Below the pieces are notes generated by a model. It ran no database searches, was not told where the DNA came from, and worked only from the letters and a program-made list of their open reading frames with translations. A stretch of DNA of 19,816 bases. Origin: JAAUTS01 sp038250235 (lineage in GTDB: Bacteria; Verrucomicrobiota; Verrucomicrobiia; Methylacidiphilales; JAAUTS01). A program made the position numbers and the translations under genes. This document shows positions 1 to 5,506 of the stretch, in pieces. Numbering within the stretch: the stretch's first letter is position 1; every line of letters begins with the position of its first letter. The stretch is from NCBI GenBank assembly GCA_038250235.1, contig JBBSCO010000054.1, positions 1-19,816 of the forward strand. Reading direction: 5' to 3'.

Positions 1-115
1 CCAAGTCGAGGCAAATACAAGTGATATGCTTGTTAGCAAACGGCGCAAAAACACGTGTCGAACCACCAAGCGTTGCTGCGATCTGTGCTCGTGAGTATTG
101 ATTTCCGATTTTCAT
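1..115 (-). CDS. Partial cassette gene, hypothetical protein N-terminus
   Basis: A reading frame opens with ATG at 115 and runs without a stop off the left edge, giving the first 38 residues. It begins MKIGNQYSRAQIAATLGG, followed by a segment ending in KHITCICLDL. The first part resembles the N-terminus of small DNA-related or restriction-like proteins that start with a YSR-x-x-I-x-x-x-LGG motif, but this is recalled only vaguely and no function is claimed. The start is supported by its place 6 nt beyond the attC R' core at 121-127; the AGG inside that core can serve as a Shine-Dalgarno sequence. The length of the complete protein is unknown. Confidence 0.6.
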   Translation of the reverse strand, partial: MKIGNQYSRAQIAATLGGSTRVFAPFANKHITCICLDL

Positions 116-120
116 ATTTT

Positions 121-221
121 GCCTGACGTTAAAGCTCAGAGACGGGCGTGGCTGGCGCGGAGTCTGCTGCTCGGAGCACTCCGTGACAGCTATGATCGTC
201 GGCTTGACTGCCTAGTTAGGC
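121..221 (-). other. attC recombination site 1
   Basis: Read on the minus strand, an R'' core GCCTAAC (215-221) and an R'-like core GTCAGGC (121-127) bound about 100 nt. The middle holds a hairpin with CGGAGT and ACTCCG arms around a GCTC/GAGC inner stem. The R' core departs from GTTRRRY at its third base. The site follows the stop codon of the SRPBCC gene and precedes the ATG of the partial gene at 115. It is the least canonical of the five sites. Confidence 0.6.
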
Positions 222-695
222 TGGTTTGATGTATTTTTCCCACTCATCTGATTCTGCTGTATGTTTCAGCATAGCATTTCTTTTTATTATAAAATTACGC
301 ATGTATCGCTCAAGAATAAGACGGTCAACGATTCGTCCAAGAAATCCTAAAGGGGAAGCGAAAACGAAGCGATCAATCATCACCGTCTTTCCATTCCGAT
401 TTTCGAAAGTGTGATCATGCGTCATATGCGCAAATGCTCCTTGTAGCATTGTGTCTTGGAAGTGATTCGGGCGATCAAACTTCGTCATCTTCACCCGCAA
501 TCTCTGCTTTACGCCAAAGTGGCGTGCCTCCCATGTCACTTCTTCATCTGCGCCGAGTAATCCAGATGTCACGCCAGCCACAGCACGCTCTGATGTTCCA
601 TGCGCCGTGTCTTGGTGCGCATCAATGCTTCGTGCTAAGTCAAAAGTGCGTTCTTTTGGAGCATCAATTACGGTCTCGATGTGAATTATGGCCAT
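216..695 (-). CDS. SRPBCC (START/polyketide cyclase-like) family protein, cassette-borne
   Basis: This 159-residue protein begins MAIIHIETVIDAPKERTFDL, the first strand and helix pattern of SRPBCC ligand-binding domains. Features typical of this group follow: a TWEARHFGVKQRL strand near residues 54-66, an FAHMTHDHTFE segment near 88-98, and a hydrophobic C-terminal helix around GFLGRIVDRLILERYM. The fold has a hydrophobic pocket; the ligand is not predictable from sequence. The gene is one cassette of the array: its stop codon sits in the R'' core of attC 1 and its ATG follows attC 2 by 11 nt, with only an A-rich AAAAGAAT stretch as a weak ribosome site. It probably depends on an upstream promoter in the array. 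The family call is firm and the function is unknown. Confidence 0.85.
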   Translation of the reverse strand: MAIIHIETVIDAPKERTFDLARSIDAHQDTAHGTSERAVAGVTSGLLGADEEVTWEARHFGVKQRLRVKMTKFDRPNHFQDTMLQGAFAHMTHDHTFENRNGKTVMIDRFVFASPLGFLGRIVDRLILERYMRNFIIKRNAMLKHTAESDEWEKYIKPA

Positions 696-706
696 ATTCT
701 TTTTTT

Positions 707-763
707 GCCCAGCGCCTTGAGTTAAGCCGCACCGAAGGCGTCGGCTTGAATGATTGGTTAGGT
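707..763 (-). other. attC recombination site 2 (short, canonical type)
   Basis: On the minus strand the site runs from R'' ACCTAAC (757-763) to R' GCTGGGC (707-713), 57 nt in all. AAGCCG (742-747) and CGGCTT (724-729) pair as L''/L' arms around a GACGCCTTCGGTG tip. This layout matches the widespread 57-60 bp attC type (59-base element). The R' core has GCT in place of GTT. Confidence 0.85.
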
Positions 764-1285
764 CTTACTCCTCGCCACGACTCGATGGCTATCTGACACT
801 TTGTCACCAATCATCGTGATAAGGTCGAAGTAATTGTTGAGGGTGGCACAGGCTCGAGTGTAGGCAGTTCTTGGATTTGCGTGGTTCTCATGCACTACGC
901 AACGCAAGGCTAAGCACTTGTCGGCAATGTGCCCGGTCGCAAAGGTCAACCTAGTGTTGTCTGTCTTGTGCGCTATGTCGTGAGCAAACTCATTGCGGAT
1001 TTTACGTATGCGAGGCAGGTCTGCCCAGATGATGTCCGAGAGGATGCCGAGCAACCTCGAGAGATCGATCTTCGTTGAGAATGCAGTAAGCGGGCCATTA
1101 CCCTCGAAAAGACGCTTGAACGAGTCATCGTGCGGTTGCAGAAATGATGAAATTGAATCAGTCAATGCCTCCTCAACCCATGCCGCGCCTACGATCGCGA
1201 CGGCGCGATCTGACTCGCCGTTCATCTCCTCGACGAGCGCCATAAGACGCTTGTTTGCTTCTTCAGGGCTGTCGCGAAATTTCAT
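758..1285 (-). CDS. MltR-like / DUF4145-type protein, cassette-borne
   Basis: The protein has 175 residues. Its central part, FEGNGPLTAFSTKIDLSRLL (about 60-79), matches the 'GDGPLG-lsvrlkL' block of the mannitol operon repressor MltR family. A following R-x-IRNEFAH segment near residues 95-105 is typical of the related DUF4145/MltR superfamily. The protein is probably all-helical and soluble. MltR-type genes occur often as integron cassettes, where their role is unknown; no mannitol genes are nearby, so regulation of mannitol use should not be assumed. The ATG at 1285 lies only 3 nt after the R' core GTTAGGC of attC 3, whose TAGG may act as a ribosome site. The stop TAA overlaps the R'' core of attC 2. 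Confidence 0.8.
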   Translation of the reverse strand: MKFRDSPEEANKRLMALVEEMNGESDRAVAIVGAAWVEEALTDSISSFLQPHDDSFKRLFEGNGPLTAFSTKIDLSRLLGILSDIIWADLPRIRKIRNEFAHDIAHKTDNTRLTFATGHIADKCLALRCVVHENHANPRTAYTRACATLNNYFDLITMIGDKVSDSHRVVARSKT

Positions 1286-1288
1286 GAG

Positions 1289-1351
1289 GCCTAACGTCCC
1301 CGGTCAACCAGCCCTGACTTGTCGGGGCTTGGGTGAACCACTTGGTTCGGT
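1289..1351 (-). other. attC recombination site 3
   Basis: Bounded on the minus strand by R'' ACCGAAC (1345-1351) and a perfect R' GTTAGGC (1289-1295), 63 nt in total. The inner arms AAGCCC and AGGGCTG around a CGACAAGTC tip form the palindrome. It separates the microprotein cassette from the MltR-like cassette, and the microprotein reading frame ends inside it. Confidence 0.75.
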
Positions 1352-1426
1352 ATTATGTTTATCAAGTGAGAGTGCTTGGATCAAGTGTATAAAAACCACG
1401 CCTCCGACGCTTTCTTGTTTTTTCAT
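1304..1426 (-). CDS. 40-residue cassette microprotein, hypothetical
   Basis: This small reading frame starts at ATG 1426 with MKKQESVGGVVFIHLIQALS and reads into attC 3, ending at TGA 1304-1306. The start is chosen because GGAGG lies 8 nt upstream, the best Shine-Dalgarno sequence of the array. An in-frame ATG at 1441 lacks such a site. A GGVVFIHLIQAL stretch is hydrophobic and could touch a membrane; the basic tail is encoded by the attC itself. The cassette is only about 187 bp from core to core, so it either encodes this peptide, encodes an RNA, or is empty. Function unknown. Confidence 0.45.
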   Translation of the reverse strand: MKKQESVGGVVFIHLIQALSLDKHNTEPSGSPKPRQVRAG

Positions 1427-1475
1427 CTCTTTGGCCTCCATCTCTTGAGTTCCAATTCTGTTTCTTCTTTGTTTG

Positions 1476-1574
1476 ATCGAACGTTCAAGGTGACTCACAA
1501 TCAGCCGCGTCACGTTTTCTTGCTCCGCAGGAAACGTGGCGCGGGTGAGCGTTGGGTGCACCGCTTTGTTCGCC
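1476..1574 (-). other. attC recombination site 4
   Basis: R'' GGCGAAC (1568-1574) and R' GTTCGAT (1476-1482) on the minus strand enclose 99 nt. The centre is an inverted repeat of CGCG-CACGTTT against AAACGTG-CGCG. The CAAAGCGGTGCACCCAACGC segment after R'' and the matching TGAGTCACCTTGAACG before R' are L-box-like. Both cores depart from the consensus at one or two bases. The TfoX-C gene upstream has its stop codon inside this site, at 1485-1487. Confidence 0.65.
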
Positions 1575-1832
1575 TAGTTGGTTGCGTAGTGCTCGTTTTC
1601 TAGACTCTGGAAGATCGTCCCAATGGACATCCCTGAGAGCCGCTTCGAAAGAGTAGAGATAGTAGCATACGGGAAGGGATTTCTCTGAATGTTTATTGCG
1701 GATGCGGCGATGCGCCTCGACAGTACCTAAAGAGCACAAGTCTTGCTCTGAAAAAATGCCAACCTCATTAAAACGCTTTGCGATTGTAACACCAATGTTC
1801 CGCAGTTCGTCCACTCTTCTTGATCCGTTCAT
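1485..1832 (-). CDS. TfoX C-terminal-domain protein, cassette-borne
   Basis: The protein has 115 residues. Residues 6-85 (VDELRNIGVTIAKRFNEVGI onward, then DLCSLGTVEAHRRI, FEAALRDVHWDDLPESRKRAL) match the TfoX_C domain, a small helix-hairpin-helix-like fold. In full-length Sxy/TfoX regulators this domain follows the TfoX_N domain; here it stands alone, as in many free-standing TfoX_C proteins. The last 30 or so residues are encoded by attC 4 and are unlikely to be functional. The ATG overlaps the TGA of the VOC gene upstream (ATGA), so the two genes are probably translationally coupled and share one cassette. A role in DNA uptake is not shown by the sequence. Confidence 0.8.
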   Translation of the reverse strand: MNGSRRVDELRNIGVTIAKRFNEVGIFSEQDLCSLGTVEAHRRIRNKHSEKSLPVCYYLYSFEAALRDVHWDDLPESRKRALRNQLGEQSGAPNAHPRHVSCGARKRDAADCESP

Positions 1833-2242
1833 GCCTGCTTAAAATCTTTGGCAAATTCCTCACTCGGCTCTGTCGCCTGAACAATATCAACAATCAGACC
1901 ATGAGGATCACGCAGCATAAAATGCAGTTGCCCCCATTCCTCTGACTTGAGTTCTGATGCAATCTCCAACCCGATCTTCTTCGCCTCTTCGTAAGCAATG
2001 GGAGCATCATCAACTTCCAGACTGAAAAGACTTCCCGATCCAGTGAACGACGCATGGAGGAATGCTGGTTGCGATGGGTGATCGGGTTCGAGAAATCCAA
2101 TCTGAACACCTGATTCAGTTGCTAGATGAACATACCAGCCGCTATTGAAAACCTCTGCAAAGCCTAGATTCTGGTAAAACCCAGCGGCTTTGACTGGCGA
2201 GGGAACGATAAATACGGGGAATGCAGATTTTGGATAGATCAT
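1829..2242 (-). CDS. VOC-family (glyoxalase/bleomycin resistance-like) protein, cassette-borne
   Basis: A 137-residue protein starts MIYPKSAFPVFIVPSPVKAA, followed by GFYQNLGFAEVF, the first beta-alpha-beta-beta-beta module of VOC proteins. A second module ends with LHFMLRDPHGLIVDIVQ, where the D-P-x-G-x-x-x-x-x-V/I pattern is typical. VOC proteins bind a metal or a small ligand; single-domain members act as dioxygenases, isomerases or drug-binding resistance proteins, and nothing here decides which. The ATG at 2242 is preferred over a GTG upstream because the longer frame would be encoded by attC 5. It lies 15 nt after the R' core. Its stop overlaps the start of the TfoX-C gene. VOC genes are common integron cargo. 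Confidence 0.85.
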   Translation of the reverse strand: MIYPKSAFPVFIVPSPVKAAGFYQNLGFAEVFNSGWYVHLATESGVQIGFLEPDHPSQPAFLHASFTGSGSLFSLEVDDAPIAYEEAKKIGLEIASELKSEEWGQLHFMLRDPHGLIVDIVQATEPSEEFAKDFKQA

Positions 2243-2257
2243 GTTTATGATTTTTTT

Positions 2258-2383
2258 GGCGAACGTCCCCAGTGACCTATCCCTGCTTGCTTTCGGCATT
2301 CCTCCTGCCCGCGTAGCGGAATCAGCAGGAGGCATGCCGAAAGTCCCGGAGGGACAGGGATTAGGTTGACTGGCTCGTTAGCC
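2258..2383 (-). other. attC recombination site 5 (long, strong hairpin)
   Basis: R'' GGCTAAC (2377-2383) and R' GTTCGCC (2258-2264) enclose 126 nt, a length like that of Vibrio chromosomal cassette repeats. A near-perfect stem is formed by 2290-2307 and 2326-2343 (CTTTCGGCAT, one mismatch, CCTCCTG), extended outward by CCTATCCCTG against CAGGGATTAGG. The last base of the secreted-protein stop codon directly abuts R''. This is the clearest attC in the window. Confidence 0.9.
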
Positions 2384-2926
2384 TTATTGTTGTTTTTGGT
2401 ATTCTTCATAGCCTTTGCGGCTTCTGTCCATATTGTTCTGAATAATTTTAGGAAGGTGAGGATAAACTGCGATGTCAAGACCAAGACCCAGAAGTAGGTA
2501 TCCGCCTTCTTTCGTCAGTCGGATAGGGCCATCCTCATTAAGAAGCGTAATCGGTCCGGGATAGACTGCTCCAGCAGCGACTCTGGGCTCGTTTCGCAAA
2601 TCGAGCCACACTTCCGAGGCAATAATCTCTCCACCAACTGTCTTGAAGACATGTGGTGCAGCGTAGCGCAATAGAATGTGTGGCCCACTTCGGATCTGCT
2701 CGAGTGGCCTCCAATAATTTGTGTCGGCCTCACGAAACATTGTGGCGTGATCACGCGAGTTGAAGTTCGCAGACGAAACGATCTCTTCGATCATCCCGAT
2801 AACACGCTTTTCGTCTTTGGGCGAAATCGCTACCTTGTTGCCATCGGCCATGAATGCCAACTCTGGCGATGCGGCTGAAGTGGCAACCACCAGAACAACG
2901 GCGAGGAGGGTGGAAAAGGCTTTCAT
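2384..2926 (-). CDS. Secreted hypothetical protein, cassette-borne
   Basis: The protein has 180 residues. It starts with a clear Sec signal peptide (MKAFSTLLAVVLVVATSAAS), with cleavage likely after about residue 19. The mature part is mixed and polar, with no cysteines and no motif that I recognise; a KEGGYLLLGLGLDI stretch is hydrophobic but short. The protein is probably periplasmic or exported. The ATG at 2926 lies 7 nt from the R' core at 2934-2940 with a weak AAAGAG ribosome site, and the stop TAA touches attC 5. It is the first cassette of the array in reading direction, so it would be the best expressed if a promoter lies in 2941-3170. Confidence 0.8.
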   Translation of the reverse strand: MKAFSTLLAVVLVVATSAASPELAFMADGNKVAISPKDEKRVIGMIEEIVSSANFNSRDHATMFREADTNYWRPLEQIRSGPHILLRYAAPHVFKTVGGEIIASEVWLDLRNEPRVAAGAVYPGPITLLNEDGPIRLTKEGGYLLLGLGLDIAVYPHLPKIIQNNMDRSRKGYEEYQKQQ

Positions 2927-2933
2927 ACTCTTT

Positions 2934-2940
2934 GGCTAAC
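2934..2940 (-). other. Promoter-proximal R' core / possible attI junction
   Basis: A core GTTAGCC on the minus strand sits 7 nt before the first cassette gene. No matching R'' core with a palindrome was found in the next 150 bp to the right. The core may therefore be the attI-cassette junction, or the remnant of an attC whose other half was lost. Confidence 0.5.
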
Positions 2941-3230
2941 GTATATTGGACACAGTGTTGTTGATATTGCGATAGGAACTTTTTTGTCTAATGCAATAAA
3001 CTGTGTGCTTTGGGGGTTATGGTTGTTTCAGAGAAAAATCTTAAAGGCTCTTTCTGAAAGCGGCTTAATTCGCTTTGGAAAAGGCAGGGGGTAAAAGACT
3101 CGGATAGAGTTTTTTGGTCGGGCTGGGTAATGAAGTTTGGGAAGTTCATTGCACCTCGACGGTTCTATCAGGCGGAACTAACAGATGTCGAGTGGTTTGT
3201 TTCCGCTGGATAAGGGTTCTGGGTTTACTG
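2941..3230. other. Gene-free leader between the cassette array and the tandem repeat
   Basis: About 290 bp hold no convincing reading frame on either strand and no recognisable integrase remnant. The part next to the array (2941-3010) is AT-rich. On the minus strand it contains possible weak -35-like elements (TTGCAT or TAGACA around 2985-2998) but no clear -10 partner. It could hold attI and a cassette promoter; the sequence alone does not establish either. Confidence 0.4.
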
Positions 3231-3253
3231 TTTGCTGTTTGGTGACGGGAAAC

Positions 3254-3310
3254 GGCCCAGACGGAGCTGGGCCCTCCGATGGGGGGGAGTCCGCGACTCG
3301 GAGGTCGCGG
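3254..3310 (+). repeat. Hairpin pair with GAG-ending loops (copy 1)
   Basis: Two adjacent hairpins have 7-bp stems and 6-nt loops. The first is GGCCCAG-ACGGAG-CTGGGCC (3254-3273), followed by CTCC. The second is CCGCGAC-TCGGAG-GTCGCGG (3291-3310). The stems differ completely, while both loops end in GGAG. Confidence 0.8.
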
Positions 3311-3460
3311 CTACATCCGCAGGAGAAGAAGACGAGGAGCCTTGGGCGGGACGTCCAAGGCAGCGGGCAGGTCTCCACGGCGATTCTCCGACCCGCGCTC
3401 CTTTTGGAGAAGGGAGAATTCAGGGGACTGTTTGCTGTTTGCTGTTTGGTGACGGGAAAC

Positions 3461-3517
3461 GGCCCAGACGGAGCTGGGCTCTCCGATGGGGGGGATTCCG
3501 CGACTCGGAGGTCGCGG
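3461..3517 (+). repeat. Hairpin pair with GAG-ending loops (copy 2)
   Basis: Second copy of the same pair, 207 bp downstream: GGCCCAG-ACGGAG-CTGGGCT (3461-3480) and CCGCGAC-TCGGAG-GTCGCGG (3498-3517). The outermost pair of the first stem has become G-T, which still pairs in RNA. Confidence 0.8.
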
Positions 3518-3696
3518 CTACATCGGCAGGAGAGGAAGACGAGGAGCCTTGGGCGGGACGTTCAAGGCGGCGGGCAGGTCTCCACGGCGATTCTCCGACC
3601 CGCGCTCCTTTTGGAGAAGGGAGAATTCAGGGGATGGTTCTGGGGATTTTGGTTTACTGTTTGCTGTTTTCGGTTTCCTGTTGAGGGACGGGCAAC

Positions 3697-3720
3697 GGCC
3701 CAGACGGAGCTGGGCCCTCC
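3697..3720 (+). repeat. Single hairpin with GAG-ending loop (copy 3)
   Basis: GGCCCAG-ACGGAG-CTGGGCC followed by CTCC, as in copy 1. The CCGCGAC hairpin is absent here. The 150 bp that follow, up to the DUF2237 gene, show no further structure that I can see. Confidence 0.75.
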
Positions 3721-3872
3721 GAAAGAAGGGGAAAAGGGCGCGGCGAGTGATGGTTCTGGTTTTTGAGCGGTGGTCTTTGTCGAATGGCCAGCCGGGGGTT
3801 TCGTTGGTGATTGAAATCAGAATAGTCCCGATGCCCTCTTGCCAAGACCTGCCATGGCCTTTAAAGTTCTTT

Positions 3873-4256
3873 ATGTCCTTCTCCGTCAAACCCGCCCTCA
3901 ATGTCCTGGGTCAGGATCTGCAAGCCTGTTCGATGAATCCGCTCACCGGCTATTTTCGCGACGGTTGCTGCAACACCCGCGAGGATGACACGGGACGGCA
4001 TGTGGTGTGTGTGGTGGTGACGGAGGCGTTTTTGGAATTCAGCATAGCGGCAGGGAACGATCTTAGCACTCCGCACCCCGAATACGAATTCCCCGGACTC
4101 AACCCCGGCGACCGCTGGTGCCTGTGCCTGGCCCGCTGGAAGCAGGCACACGAAGCCGGTGTCGCGCCCCAGGTGATTCTGGGGGCCACCCACCAGTCGG
4201 CTCTGAAGATGGTTCCCTTGTCCCTGCTCCAGGAACACGCGCTTTTGGAAGCCTGA
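3873..4256 (+). CDS. DUF2237 family protein
   Basis: A 127-residue protein fits the DUF2237 family over its whole length: NVLGQDLQACSMNPLTGYFR near residues 10-29, DGCCNTREDDTGRH (30-43), a CVVVTEAFLEFS block, then GNDLSTPHPEYEFPGL and GDRWCLCLARWKQA (79-92). Conserved cysteines are at 19, 32, 33, 46, 83 and 85, which suggests metal binding or a structural role; the family has no firmly assigned function. ATG 3873 is chosen because the match starts just after it. In-frame codons continue upstream into the tandem repeat as far as 3486, and an ATG at 3831 is a weaker alternative. No good ribosome site is visible. The next gene converges on it with a 3-bp gap. Confidence 0.88.
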   Translation: MSFSVKPALNVLGQDLQACSMNPLTGYFRDGCCNTREDDTGRHVVCVVVTEAFLEFSIAAGNDLSTPHPEYEFPGLNPGDRWCLCLARWKQAHEAGVAPQVILGATHQSALKMVPLSLLQEHALLEA

Positions 4257-4259
4257 AGC

Positions 4260-4739
4260 TTATCCTTCCAACACAACCTTCAATCTTTTAAGATCCTGCT
4301 CCACAACCCGCTCGGGGTCAGCATAAAGCAGTGCCGCCAGCGCCACCGCTAACGCTCCACCGGGAGGATAGTAATCCACTGTCAGACGGACACGGGTCCA
4401 TCCCGGTTCATCCATGGGATCAAAACGAACGGATCCCGCACTGGGCATGTCGGAATTATGCAGGGTCTCCCAGGCAATGAGAGAGCCGGGATGGTCATTG
4501 ATGATGACGGCATCCCATTTCATATCAATGCCCAGCGGCCCCCGGACATGCCATCGCGAGACGCGTTGATCTTGGGTCCACTCAACCGACTCGACGCTGT
4601 CCATGAAACGGGAAAGATTCCGGAAATCACGCCAAAAGGCGTAAACTTCATCCGGCGGACAATGAATCACCACTTCAGCTTCCATTTTTTGGGCCTTGCG
4701 GCCATGGGCAACGGGAACGGAGGGGGTGTTTGCAGTCAT
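4260..4739 (-). CDS. SRPBCC family protein (cyclase/dehydrase-like)
   Basis: The protein has 159 residues. After a short variable N-terminus it reads MEAEVVIHCPPDEVYAFWRD, then NLSRFMDSVESVEW, an I-AWETL strand and a GSVRF strand, ending in a long helix (DPERVVEQDLKRLKVVLEG). This is the pattern of SRPBCC proteins annotated as cyclase/dehydrase or coenzyme Q-binding-like. They fold around a hydrophobic cavity; no ligand can be named. ATG 4739 is preferred over an upstream TTG at 4772 because GGAAG lies 7 nt before it. The stop codon is 3 bp from that of the DUF2237 gene, and no terminator hairpin fits between the two. Confidence 0.85.
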   Translation of the reverse strand: MTANTPSVPVAHGRKAQKMEAEVVIHCPPDEVYAFWRDFRNLSRFMDSVESVEWTQDQRVSRWHVRGPLGIDMKWDAVIINDHPGSLIAWETLHNSDMPSAGSVRFDPMDEPGWTRVRLTVDYYPPGGALAVALAALLYADPERVVEQDLKRLKVVLEG

Positions 4740-4823
4740 AGATGATCTTCCGGGTTCAGGCTGCTGATCCAAAGCCGACCCTGACCGACCGTTTCGGCGG
4801 GCCGCCTCAAAAATCAGTAATTC

Positions 4824-4852
4824 AGTTTAACATCACTTTTCCCAATGGGCAA
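4824..4852 (-). promoter_or_regulatory. Candidate sigma-70 promoter for the SRPBCC gene
   Basis: On the minus strand TTGCCC (4847-4852) and TAAACT (4824-4829) are separated by exactly 17 bp. Each hexamer matches the consensus at four of six positions. The site lies 85 bp upstream of the chosen start codon. Confidence 0.4.
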
Positions 4853-4921
4853 CCTGCCCCCCTGTCCAGAGAACCCGCCAATTAGATTTGCTCCTATGAG
4901 TTGGCCCCGTTAGTCTGAGTT

Positions 4922-5497
4922 ATGTCTCATCGCCTTCTCCTTTTTACCCTGCTCCTTTTGTCAGGAATATTCAGCTCCCACACATTGGCCTCCGGATCGC
5001 GGGCGGAAAAGAAAGTGGAATGGAAAAAAACCGACCTGCACCAGGGCTATGCCCTGCTCTACGGGATCGCGGAAAAACAAAAGAGCGTGGATATGCTGCT
5101 TATTGTCAAAAACGCCAGCACGCCGACCGCCGCTTTGATCAAGGAAATCAGCCGAACCTACGGAGAATTGCATGGCTACCTGAAACCTTTAGCGATCAAC
5201 GGGCAGCTTGTGGCCAAATCCAGTAACGGCCTCCCCCTGGCCGAAACCTCCAGCCGGGACCGCATCCAACGGATCAAGACTGAGCAGCTTCTCTCCCGCT
5301 CCGGCCCGTTTTTTGATCTGACCCTTCTCAGCACCCAGGTGGAAGCCCTGACCTACAGCTCCGCCTTGCTGAGCCATATTGCCGAACAGGATCCTTCTTC
5401 CGCTAACAAAGAGAAAGCCCTGGCCTACCAGCAAAAGCTCGACGGGCTTTTAAAGAAAATTTGGCAACAGATTGAAAAACTCCAGAAAGCCGGCTGA
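4922..5497 (+). CDS. Secreted hypothetical protein
   Basis: The protein has 191 residues and a typical Sec signal peptide (MSHRLLLFTLLLLSGIFSSH), with cleavage probably near residue 23-24. The mature part is mostly helical: a lysine-rich start, a VDMLLIVKNASTPTAALIKE segment, and a C-terminal helix rich in Lys/Gln/Leu (LDGLLKKIWQQIEKLQ) that could form a coiled coil. I do not recognise the family. It has no lipobox cysteine and no transmembrane segment after the signal, so a periplasmic location is likely. The TfoX-like gene starts 9 bp after its stop, which suggests a shared transcript. Confidence 0.75.
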   Translation: MSHRLLLFTLLLLSGIFSSHTLASGSRAEKKVEWKKTDLHQGYALLYGIAEKQKSVDMLLIVKNASTPTAALIKEISRTYGELHGYLKPLAINGQLVAKSSNGLPLAETSSRDRIQRIKTEQLLSRSGPFFDLTLLSTQVEALTYSSALLSHIAEQDPSSANKEKALAYQQKLDGLLKKIWQQIEKLQKAG

Positions 5498-5506
5498 GTC
5501 ACCCCC

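Larger units (their letters stand above)
1..2940 (-). mobile_element. Integron cassette array without a visible integrase (CALIN-like)
   Basis: Six short gene units follow each other on the minus strand. Each ends in an imperfect palindrome bounded by the core sites of an integron attC (R'' of type RYYYAAC, R' of type GTTRRRY). Five attC-like sites are visible, plus one lone R' core at 2934-2940. Start codons lie only 3 to 16 nt after an R' core and most stop codons lie in or next to an R'' core, which is the usual packing of cassettes. The genes are functionally unrelated. No tyrosine-recombinase integrase is seen on either strand to the right of the array, where it would be expected; the left side is outside the window. 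Calling it a CALIN is therefore an inference that depends on what lies beyond position 1. Confidence 0.8.
3231..3722 (+). repeat. 207-bp tandem repeat, two full copies and a partial third
   Basis: Copy 1 (3231-3437) and copy 2 (3438-3644) align at a constant offset of 207 bp with few substitutions, from TTTGCTGTTTGGTGACGGGA to a GGAGAATTCAGGGG end (3426 and 3633). A shorter third copy (about 3655-3722) keeps the TTTACTGTTTGCTGTTT start and the GGCCCAG hairpin. Each unit is a mosaic of short hairpins. Reading frames of 150-190 codons cross it in two frames, but they repeat themselves and are low in complexity, so they are judged not to be genes. Confidence 0.9.

Noticed and set aside
3231..3722. 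CRISPR array
   Set aside because: The repeat unit is 207 bp with no short regular repeat and unique spacer alternation, and no cas gene is present.
3185..3766. Reading frames of 150-193 codons on the plus strand over the tandem repeat
   Set aside because: They arise because the repeat length (207) is a multiple of three, which keeps two frames open. The products are repetitive, match no family that I know and lack ribosome sites.
2941..3872. Integrase gene or remnant next to the cassette array
   Set aside because: None of the frames shows tyrosine-recombinase motifs, and the repeat block fills most of the space.
3800..3872. ATG at 3831 as start of the DUF2237 gene
   Set aside because: The added 14 residues match nothing in the family; 3873 fits the usual N-terminus better, although neither start has a ribosome site.
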